Shown here: piece by piece, positions 57,510 to 64,000 of the stretch
How the letters are laid out: the number at the start of each line of letters is the position of its first letter
Numbering within the stretch: position 1 is the stretch's first letter
Source: Actinomycetes bacterium
GTDB lineage: Bacteria > Actinomycetota > Acidimicrobiia > Acidimicrobiales > Acidimicrobiaceae
Reading direction: 5' to 3'
Length of the DNA stretch: 64,000 nucleotides
Assembly: GCA_021826315.1 (NCBI GenBank)
Contig: JAKAZZ010000003.1
Coordinates: forward strand, 20,373-84,372
Translations under genes and position numbers: made by a program
The notes under the pieces: generated by a model
Told to the model about the DNA's origin: nothing
The model's database searches: none
Seen by the model: the letters and a program-made list of their open reading frames with translations, nothing else

Positions 57510-58422
57510 GAAGAGTGGTTATATTTGGATGAACGGTGAGATCAAAGCGTGGGATGAGGCAAACATTCACGTTCTGACTCACGGTCTTCACTACGGCTCT
57601 GGTGTCTTCGAAGGTATTCGCGCCTATAAAACCCCGACTGGAACTGCCGTCTTTCGTTTGGTAGATCACATCGACAGACTCTTCCAATCTGCGAAGATCT
57701 TTATGATCGATATTCCATTCACTCGTGACGAGCTTGTAGATGCAACCCTTGAACTGGTTAAGAAAAATGCCCTCGAAGAGTGCTACATTCGCCCTATTGT
57801 CTACCTCGGTTACGGCGAAATGGGGCTAAACCCTCTTGCTTGCAAGGCTGATGTATCTATAGCCGCATGGAAGTGGGGGACTTACCTTGGAGCCGAGGGA
57901 GTCGCTAAGGGTATCCGGCTGAAGATTAGCTCGTGGGTGCGTCACAACCCCAACTCGCTACCGCCAGCAGCTAAGGGTACTGGAATGTACATTAACTCAT
58001 CGCTTGCGAAGGTAGAGGCCGTCAAGGCTGGATACGACGAGGCGATCCTCCTCTCGCCACAGGGATATGTCTCTGAGTGCACAGGAGAGAATGTCTTCGT
58101 AGTACGCAAGGGCAAGGTCTACACACCTCCTACGTCCGCTGGTGCGCTTGAGGGAATTACTCAATCTACGGTGGGCGCCCTCGCAAATGACCTTGGTTAC
58201 GAGGTAGAGGTTGCTAACCTACTCCGCTCCGATCTGTACACCGCAGAAGAGATATTTGTCTGTGGTACCGCTGCTGAAGTAACTCCTGCGGTGTCGGTCG
58301 ACGATCGCATCGTCGGCGACGGCGTTCCAGGTGTCTTTACCAAGGCTATCCAAGCCGCCTACTTCAAGGCAGTTCATGGAGAGTCTGATGACCACAAGGA
58401 GTGGCTAGATTATGTCGGCTGA
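57499..58422 (+). CDS. ilvE: Branched-chain amino acid aminotransferase
   Basis: 307 aa, class IV PLP enzyme. Last step to Val, Leu and Ile. HGLHYGSGVFEGIRAYKT near the N-terminus, YIRPIVYLGYGEMGL, KGTGMYINSSLAKVEA with the PLP Lys, GYVSECTGENVFVVRKG and FVCGTAAEVTPAVSVD. Overlaps leuB by 11 nt and cimA by 11 nt, so translation of the three is coupled. Confidence 0.96.
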   Translation: MPIEKSGYIWMNGEIKAWDEANIHVLTHGLHYGSGVFEGIRAYKTPTGTAVFRLVDHIDRLFQSAKIFMIDIPFTRDELVDATLELVKKNALEECYIRPIVYLGYGEMGLNPLACKADVSIAAWKWGTYLGAEGVAKGIRLKISSWVRHNPNSLPPAAKGTGMYINSSLAKVEAVKAGYDEAILLSPQGYVSECTGENVFVVRKGKVYTPPTSAGALEGITQSTVGALANDLGYEVEVANLLRSDLYTAEEIFVCGTAAEVTPAVSVDDRIVGDGVPGVFTKAIQAAYFKAVHGESDDHKEWLDYVG

Positions 58423-60001
58423 GATCGACTTTGCGTTACCTTCTAGTGTTGACATCTACGATACGACACTTCGAGATGGCTCACAACAAGAGGGTATCTC
58501 GCTTACAGTCGATGACAAGTTGAAAGTTGCAGAGCAGCTAGATCGCCTCGGGGTTCGTTTTATTGAAGGCGGATGGCCTGGGGCGAACCCCAAGGACATT
58601 GAGTTCTTTAGGAGGGCTCCCAAGGAGCTCTCCTTCAATGTTGCAACTTTGGTTGCATTTGGATCTACGATGAGGCCAGGGGCGGATCCGAGCAAAGACG
58701 AAACTCTTCGGAACATGCTTGACTCCGAGACTGAAGCAGTCTGCATGGTAGCCAAGTCCTGGGACTACCACGTCACTGAGGCTCTTCGAACCACCTTAGA
58801 TGAGGCTGTTCGCATGGCCGAGGAGTCGGTAAAGTACCTAGTCGAGAGGGGTAGGCGGGTATTTTTCGACGCCGAGCACTTCTTTGATGGATATCGAAAC
58901 AATCCAGAGTTTGCCCTTAGGGTTCTCAAAGCTGCGGAAAATGGTGGTGCATCGACCTTGGTCCTTTGCGATACCAACGGTGGAACCTTGCCACACCAAG
59001 TCTCAAAGATCGTCTCGACCGTAAAGTCGACGACGGATCTTCAGATCGGTGTTCACTTTCACAATGACTCCGGTTGCGCTACTGCAAATGCTCTTACCTC
59101 TGTTGAATTGGGAGCAACACACGTCCAGGGTTGTATCAACGGTTATGGTGAGCGGACGGGAAACACCGACCTCTCGGTGACTATCCCTAACCTTTCGCTC
59201 AAGATGGGTATCGATACGATCCCCCGCGAGCGGATCTCGCTTATCACTTCGGTATCTCGCCACGTAGCTGAAGTCATAAACATCGCTACTGATCCGCAAA
59301 AGCCCTACGTTGGCACTTCGGCTTTTACGCATAAAGCCGGTCTTCACGTGAGTGCAATAGCGCGTCGCAAGGATGCATATGAGCACATTGCTCCGGAGAC
59401 CGTTGGTAACGGAACCCGATTTGTAGTCTCCGAAATGGCCGGTCGATCAACCGTTGCCATCAAAGCCTCAGAGCTTGGGATCGAACTTGACAAGGACCAG
59501 ATCGCAACGGTCTTGGACCACTTGAAGGTACTCGAGCATCAGGGCTATCACTTTGAGACAGCCGATGGATCGCTTGAACTACTCCTTCGCAGGGCGACAG
59601 GCTGGGAACAGAAGTACTTTGAGGTCGAATCCTTCCGAGTCATCAACGATTGCCGTGCTGAAGGCGAGCCAAATACTGAGGCTACGGTGAAGCTTTGGGT
59701 AAATGGAACAAGGGTCGTCGACACTGCCGAAGGAAACGGTCCGGTCAATGCTCTTGACGGAGTTCTTCGCAAGGGATTGGCTCAGGATTACCCCACTCTT
59801 TCAGGCGTCCACCTCACAGACTTTAAAGTCCGTGTCCTCGATTCAACTAGCGGTACCGGGGCCAAAGTTAGAGTGCTGATTACCTCGAGCGACTCAAATG
59901 GCCAGTGGACGACAATTGGAGTATCATCGAATGTCATAGACGCCTCGTGGCAGGCGCTGCAAGACTCGATAGTCGTCGGACTTCTTCGCGCTGAAGCCTA
60001 G
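58412..60001 (+). CDS. cimA: Citramalate synthase CimA
   Basis: 529 aa. Condenses pyruvate with acetyl-CoA to citramalate, the threonine-independent entry to isoleucine. DIYDTTLRDGSQQEGISLTVDDK at the N-terminus, the CimA-type RFIEGGWPGANPKDIEFF, GVHFHNDSGCATANALTSVELGA, NINPTDPQ-like NIATDPQKPYVG, and a C-terminal regulatory LeuA-dimer-like domain. The EGGWPG block separates it from LeuA. Expected feedback effector is isoleucine (family knowledge). Confidence 0.94.
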   Translation: MSAEIDFALPSSVDIYDTTLRDGSQQEGISLTVDDKLKVAEQLDRLGVRFIEGGWPGANPKDIEFFRRAPKELSFNVATLVAFGSTMRPGADPSKDETLRNMLDSETEAVCMVAKSWDYHVTEALRTTLDEAVRMAEESVKYLVERGRRVFFDAEHFFDGYRNNPEFALRVLKAAENGGASTLVLCDTNGGTLPHQVSKIVSTVKSTTDLQIGVHFHNDSGCATANALTSVELGATHVQGCINGYGERTGNTDLSVTIPNLSLKMGIDTIPRERISLITSVSRHVAEVINIATDPQKPYVGTSAFTHKAGLHVSAIARRKDAYEHIAPETVGNGTRFVVSEMAGRSTVAIKASELGIELDKDQIATVLDHLKVLEHQGYHFETADGSLELLLRRATGWEQKYFEVESFRVINDCRAEGEPNTEATVKLWVNGTRVVDTAEGNGPVNALDGVLRKGLAQDYPTLSGVHLTDFKVRVLDSTSGTGAKVRVLITSSDSNGQWTTIGVSSNVIDASWQALQDSIVVGLLRAEA

Positions 60002-60063
60002 GGCGATCTTACCTTTTGATAAATGTGCAATTGTATAGGTGTGACCTTTGAAATGGGGAGAAT

Positions 60064-60567
60064 TTGACTCAGCCACCGTATGTTCCAGTGAGCAAGGGAT
60101 CGTCACTTCGTAAATTCGACTCTCTGTCACTGCCGAAATCTTGGAAGCTTAACCGTCCAGCTGAATTATCGGTAAATCGCCATAGCGCAGTGGAACAGGG
60201 AAAGCAGCTCGGTACTCCTGGTCCTGATAGTGGATTTGCAATGAAATTAGCAAGAGTAGCCCTTGAAGGCGTCACGGATAGTTCGGGATTAAGTGCGGCT
60301 GATATCAAGGCTGCTGTAGTTGCGGTAACCATTGCTCGTGCCTCTCTGTTTTCACGGGCACCAGTAATGAACGATGTCCGTTTTGCAATAGCTTCTTTGG
60401 CGATTGGATCTGAAAACCTTGGCACTCGCGAAGTTGAGGTTCGTAATCATTTGGTTCGAGGGATCTCGCACGACTATATGAAGGCTAGAGACTTGGTTGG
60501 TCGATATGGTGTCGAGACTCTCAAACAAGATTCCGATAAGGTAACGCCCCAAGCTATATTTTCTTAG
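60064..60567 (+). CDS. Conserved hypothetical protein
   Basis: 167 aa from TTG 60064, GGGGAG just upstream. N-terminal ~50 residues are disordered and basic (PPYVPVSKGSSLRKFDSLSL, then PKSWKLNRP). The rest looks alpha-helical (FAMKLARVALEGVTDSS, ADIKAAVVAVTIARASLF, NDVRFAIASLAIGS, VRNHLVRGISHDYMKARDLVGRYG). No membrane segment, signal peptide or known catalytic motif. I do not recognise the family. It follows cimA by 62 nt. A weak GAGGG/CCCTC hairpin follows its stop. Confidence 0.7.
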   Translation: MTQPPYVPVSKGSSLRKFDSLSLPKSWKLNRPAELSVNRHSAVEQGKQLGTPGPDSGFAMKLARVALEGVTDSSGLSAADIKAAVVAVTIARASLFSRAPVMNDVRFAIASLAIGSENLGTREVEVRNHLVRGISHDYMKARDLVGRYGVETLKQDSDKVTPQAIFS

Positions 60568-60591
60568 TGTTTGAGGGTGAATAGCCCTCTG

Positions 60592-61053
60592 GTGTCTGCT
60601 TGCTTAGCGATCTATTAATGAGAGCGAGTATCGAAAGTTAGGCGCGGTCGGATTGACCACAGGAGTCGATACGTCGACGCCGAACAAATAGAGCGTTTTG
60701 TCGGTGAAACTCTCACTCCGCCGATCGACGCAGCTATTGCGAAAATCTAACAAAGATATAGAGATGTAACTGATTGGATGCACTGTGTATCGATCCAGAA
60801 ACCTCATTATGCGACTCGAAAGATGTTGCGGGCAATTTAGGTAAGCTCCACGAGCAACGAGCCGTAACACCACACTCTTTGGTTTTTTGCGTTCAACTAC
60901 TGGGGATATCAAAAGCTCGACGAGCTTCTCGTAAGGTGAGCGTAGGATCGATTAAAAACCGAGATAAATACACTGACACTTCGACCAACTCCCGTAAAGG
61001 TCACGTGCCTATGAGCCAGAGAGTCACGCTTTCACTCGTTCTGTTCGGAGGTT
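60592..61053. other. Gene-poor stretch
   Basis: Both strands have short open frames (for example 60604-60912 minus), but none carries a recognisable domain, a good ribosome site or family composition. The sequence reads as decayed DNA flanking the tnpB remnant. Confidence 0.5.
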
Positions 61054-61863
61054 TTGAGTCGCGGATTGAATGGATTTCGGGAATGTGGAGGCTTTGGAGC
61101 GATCCAACATCTTCGAGACTCTAAAAAATGCTTGCAACGCTTATATTTCCTGTTGGACTCCCTCCTACCTTTATGTTTGCTGGCTCAGCCGGCGGAACTT
61201 CGACGTCTACTTCCGGACTTATCGACCCCAATCACGAAAGCAAAGCTATCGCTTCGTGACTTTGATCATCAGGTTTCCAACAAGGCGGCCAATCACGTCA
61301 TTAGCCACAACACCGCCAGAGTTATAGTTGGTGACGTGAGGGGTATTGAGAAGGAGACCAAGTCCAAGCGGCGCATGGGCCGCCACTGTCGTCAACAACT
61401 GTCCCAGTGGTCGAGAGCTCGACAGGAACGCTACCTCAAAGACACGACCGGATTAGACCTAGATTTCTTGAACGAATCGGGTTCAACCAAGACCTGTCCA
61501 GCGTGCTTGACACGCAATCGACCATCAGGTCGACACTACCGATGCAAGAACACTATTTGTGGTTTTACTTGTCATCGAGACGCTGTAGGAGCGATCAATA
61601 TCCTCCAGAAGGCGTTATGCGGGGAATACACTCCAATTGGACCGGACATAAAAGTCCGAGTCACGTATCTCCGGGCTGTTGAGCGCTGGTCCCCTGATCA
61701 ACGTGAAGCACACCGCAAGGTGCAGTGCCGCAAGGCCAGAGCCCTGAGTAGTGCCCAGAACCGGGCCTTGTCTGAGGCAACTCAGATTAGCAAGCCGAAG
61801 CTAGCAAACTCATCCACCAGTACCGATTCATCGGTACCAGACCAGTTGGTCGTGGTGGCGTGA
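61054..61863 (+). pseudogene. tnpB: N-truncated TnpB (IS200/IS605-type RNA-guided nuclease) remnant
   Basis: The open frame 61054-61863 matches TnpB only from about 61250 on: KAKLSLRDFDHQVSNKAANHVISHN, ARVIVGDVRGIEKETKS (equivalent of the RuvC-II strand), LNESGSTKTCPACLTRNRPSG with RYRCKN...CGFTC four-Cys zinc ribbon, and HRDAVGAINILQKAL holding the RuvC-III Asp. The N-terminal half with the wedge/REC parts and RuvC-I Asp is missing, and nothing TnpB-like is found upstream in other frames. No tnpA. The element is thus dead as a transposon, and the nuclease is not expected to be active. Confidence 0.8.
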
Positions 61864-61889
61864 CGGGAGCGATGCTTGGTAACCCCAAC

Positions 61890-61936
61890 CAAACGGCGGA
61901 GCCAGAAGCCCCGTCCGTAAGGGCGGGGAGGTTCAC
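61890..61936 (+). ncRNA. IS605-type right end / omega RNA 3' end
   Basis: After the tnpB stop lies CCCCGTCC-GTAA-GGGCGGGG (61909-61928) then AGGTTCAC (61929-61936). This hairpin-plus-TTCAC pattern is the well-known right end of IS200/IS605 elements, from which the guide RNA of TnpB is made; the guide would be read from base 61937 on. The element's left end was not found. Confidence 0.65.
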
Positions 61937-62568
61937 CTTTCGAGGCTCTATTGAATCTCTGGGGCATCCTATGAAATCCTTGAATTGACTACTAACTCAA
62001 GCAGATTAGTTCTCTGAAATCTGGATGCTAGATACGCCTCGTTGTCGACTTTCTTTTTGTGGCGAACAAATCGAAATAAGCGCCGTCGCCTTCCACGTAA
62101 TCGGCACCTACTTTTTTATTGGGGGATGCGCCTAATTGCGAATTTGACCCGACCCTCTAAATCTAGGAGAGAGGTAATTCAGGAAGTCAACGCCTTCCGA
62201 AGGCAGTTTAGAGTAAGTTGCTGGGGATGATTGAGCCAAATATTATTCAATTACGATCAAGCGCTCTCCGAATCCCATAACGCGCATGAACCCTGCCTAA
62301 GCGGATCTATTCCCAATTGAGCCAAAGCAGAACTCTTAGTTCTCACCCTTCGCTCACTTTTGTCGGTTTATCACTGTTGACATGAACGGAATAATATCCT
62401 CAAAGATTCAACTCCTGTTGCGAGGGAATGGGGTATAAGACCCCCTCGTACCCGGTCCATTTCGCCTGATAACCGCACGCCACTATAGCTTCTCATTGCT
62501 GGGAGTTCGAGCGGCAAGTGGGGCACTTGGCCCGGCTCGCTCAGTTATTAACAACGCCTGGTGGTTTG
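61937..62568. other. Gene-poor stretch
   Basis: About 630 nt between the IS right end and the next gene. The plus-strand frame 62042-62230 (62 aa, Arg-rich) has no ribosome site or homology I can see. Nothing else supported. Confidence 0.5.
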
Positions 62569-62784
62569 CTATCGAGGGGAATGCTTCCTTTGCCATCTCC
62601 GATCCGCGACGAAGATGCACAGCCCAGCAAATGACATAGGGATTACCAACAACACTAGCAATCTCTCGAACGAATCCCCCTTGGCGGAGGCCGTGGCCAG
62701 TACGCTCACATTTATTGTGAATGCGACTGCCAGAGCCGTGAAATTTCGCCTCTGTCGTACCCCCCACGACGAGCTACCAGACAA
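62569..62784 (-). CDS. Small two-TM protein coupled to the secreted protein gene
   Basis: 71 aa from TTG 62784, which overlaps the stop of the upstream gene by 11 nt and has AGGA 7 nt upstream; the track's ATG 62850 start would need to share 77 nt with that gene. Two hydrophobic segments, FTALAVAFTINVSVLATA and LLVLLVIPMSFAGLCIFVA, with basic ends (RQRRN; RRWQRKHSPR). Small size, two TM helices and tight coupling resemble immunity proteins of class II bacteriocins, but no family match can be claimed. Confidence 0.55.
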   Translation of the reverse strand: MSGSSSWGVRQRRNFTALAVAFTINVSVLATASAKGDSFERLLVLLVIPMSFAGLCIFVADRRWQRKHSPR

Positions 62785-63295
62785 CGGTTGTTCCTGCATA
62801 ACTAGAAGTGGTATCGTCCCACCATACGTAAATATAGGGGAACTGTCCATGTTGGATCAGCGTGATGACGGTATAGCCCGCCGCCCCGATAGCCCCGACG
62901 CATGCGGTTGCTCCTACCCCTGACCACCATAGGGTGCATCCAAGGGTAATCATGGCTCCGATTCCGGTCGCTCCTGCAGCCAAAATCGTTTCCTCTTCAG
63001 ATGGCGTGATCTCGATAATCGAATATGTGTCAGAACTTCCGCCACCACCTACAAGGAGATTAGGCGAGATGGCCAGACCCGACGTCGCGACAGTGCTTCG
63101 ATATTGGTAATAATAATTCTCACTCATAGGTGTGGGTTTTTTAGAAATTACACTCTTTCCAGAAAACACCGAAATATTCGCGCTTTGTGCAGACGCAGCG
63201 GTTGCACTAACGCCAATGGCTGCCGCACTAACAGCCAATGTTCCCAATCCAACTCCGATCCTTCCGGTTATTCTTCTAGTATCCACCGTGAACAT
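62774..63295 (-). CDS. Secreted Gly-rich protein with Sec signal peptide, bacteriocin-like
   Basis: 173 aa from ATG 63295, or 170 from GTG 63286, which lies 9 nt after GAGGGG (the ATG directly abuts that site). Signal peptide: basic RRITGR, hydrophobic VGLGTLAVSAAAIGVSATA, cleavage after ASA (about residue 36). Mature part ~137 aa with GGGGSS linker and a Gly/Ala-rich hydrophobic stretch (GATGIGAMITLGC...GVGATACVGAIGAAGYTVI) bearing two Cys (120, 132), and a Trp/Tyr-rich tail. I do not recognise the family; a membrane-active secreted peptide is one guess. Confidence 0.65.
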   Translation of the reverse strand: MFTVDTRRITGRIGVGLGTLAVSAAAIGVSATAASAQSANISVFSGKSVISKKPTPMSENYYYQYRSTVATSGLAISPNLLVGGGGSSDTYSIIEITPSEEETILAAGATGIGAMITLGCTLWWSGVGATACVGAIGAAGYTVITLIQHGQFPYIYVWWDDTTSSYAGTTVVW

Positions 63296-63847
63296 CCCCT
63301 CTTACTTAATAGTTATCATGCTGACAGCGTTCGTCTATATGGCACGTTAAACGAGTTCGCCTATCGCGAATTAGTCTTTGATTTATTGATTCTGCCATAA
63401 ATCATCCCCATGGCCACCACCACATTCAAAGCCAATCTCCGTATTCATAGAACACTGGTTTTAACGTTAACGATTTATTTTGCGCGTCGCATCTGCTTAA
63501 AAGATGATTTTTGGCGATTTTTGGGCAATAATTCCTGGCGGATTATCCTCAAAAGATACCTAGGGTATGTCCTATCTCGCATGCAAAATATGTTGAAATA
63601 GACTGCCGAACTACATAGTCATTGGATCTAAAAGCAGGCAAATTGACTATTCCGATTCCCTGAACCACTAGTTGCAGAATCGTGCTACCACCATACCGGA
63701 GCCTCTGGACCACCTTTGTTGCCCTTCGAACCTAGTTTTAAATTGGCTTCTTGGCTTCTTGGCTTATTGGCGATTTGGGTTGAAGACTAACTAGGAGATT
63801 CAGGTAAGTATTTGTAAATTTATTGGCTCTATTGACCTTCATGTGGA
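63296..63847. other. Gene-free stretch with short tandem repeat
   Basis: About 550 nt with no convincing gene (the 63-aa plus-strand frame 63410-63601 looks random). It should hold the promoter of the secreted-protein gene and the terminal DNA of the ISL3 element. Confidence 0.5.
63743..63770. repeat. 8-bp tandem repeat, 3.5 copies
   Basis: TTGGCTTC, TTGGCTTC, TTGGCTTA, then TTGG: tandem 8-mers 78 nt from the transposase stop. May be slippage or part of the IS end. Confidence 0.7.
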
Positions 63848-64000
63848 TCAACTCGCCCTCTCATAGGGAAGTTTGAGATCAATTGGTCCACAAGAAAGCA
63901 TCACCAAAGCTAGAGTCGCCTCAGCAGAATGAAGTCCATAGCATCTAGCAATGATCGATCGTATCTTGGTGTTCAAACCTTCAACTCGTCCGTTGGAAAC
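63848..64000 (-). CDS. ISL3-family transposase, C-terminal fragment (cut by window edge)
   Basis: Not in the ORF track because it has no start here. Minus-strand reading from the right edge: VSNGRVEGLNTKIRSIIARC, then YGLHSAEATLALVMLSCG and a stop at 63848. The SNGRxEgxNTKIR...R.aYGFhs block is the conserved C-terminus of ISL3 (IS1096-like) DDE transposases, containing the last Glu of the DDE triad. 50 codons visible; the gene continues to the right. Intactness cannot be judged. Confidence 0.8.
   Translation of the reverse strand, partial: VSNGRVEGLNTKIRSIIARCYGLHSAEATLALVMLSCGPIDLKLPYERAS

Noticed and set aside
60604-60912. 102-aa minus-strand ORF in the gene-poor stretch
   Set aside because: No family features and no ribosome site; not supported as a gene.
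62042-62230. 62-aa Arg-rich plus-strand ORF
   Set aside because: No start signal and no recognisable domain; sits in decayed DNA.
62483-62767. 94-aa minus-strand ORF
   Set aside because: Different frame over the two-TM small gene; no hydrophobic pattern, no ribosome site, composition like a shadow frame.

Overview
The window looks like chromosomal DNA of an actinobacterium with unusually moderate base composition (about half G+C by eye). Gene content (PASTA-type Ser/Thr kinase, NDH-2, SCP2-domain protein, actinobacterial-type SerC, GatCAB, citramalate synthase, a soluble MgtE-N/CBS protein next to an Nramp-like carrier) and frequent GTG/TTG starts fit the Acidimicrobiia (Acidithrix/Ferrithrix-like). 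That assignment is inference from gene content, not from a marker-gene search.

Layout. 1-5.7 kb: a partial membrane protein gene on the minus strand that runs off the left edge (absent from the ORF track), a tldD-tldE-PHP operon, NDH-2 and a FmdB-type zinc ribbon protein. 5.9-9.8 kb: galU followed by molybdopterin genes moeA, moaA, moaC. 9.8-13.4 kb: a methyltransferase, then a PRC-barrel/MgtE-N/CBS protein coupled to an Nramp-like transporter with an altered metal site. 13.4-17.2 kb: a tightly packed GT4 glycosyltransferase / methyltransferase / alpha-alpha toroid protein / methyltransferase group of unknown product. 17.2-27.1 kb: an OmpR-type two-component system, an M1 aminopeptidase, a PfkB kinase, and a signalling cluster (orphan receiver, unknown protein, CHASE3 kinase, NarL-type regulator). 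27.1-38.1 kb: GDPD, mnmA, ligA, PASTA kinase, SCP2 protein, hydrolase, gatCAB.

38.1-60.0 kb is an amino-acid biosynthesis region: ilvD, ilvBNC, an ABC exporter pair, a methyltransferase, leuA, serA, aspartate aminotransferase, serC, a DMT permease, leuCD, greA, leuB-ilvE-cimA. Together it supplies valine, leucine, isoleucine (through pyruvate/citramalate) and serine. The best finding is that three separate promoters here carry classical leader-peptide attenuators: a Val/Ile/Leu-rich peptide before ilvBNC, a Leu-rich peptide before leuA and an Ile/Val-rich peptide before leuB-ilvE-cimA, each followed by hairpins and a U-tract terminator. Codon content of each peptide matches the product of its operon. 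serA has a long AT-rich leader with a nested hairpin that may be a regulatory RNA.

60.0-64.0 kb is accessory DNA of low gene density: a conserved hypothetical gene, a decayed IS200/IS605-type tnpB with its right-end hairpin, a secreted Gly-rich protein with a coupled two-TM small protein (bacteriocin/immunity-like layout), a short tandem repeat and the C-terminus of an ISL3-family transposase cut by the right edge.
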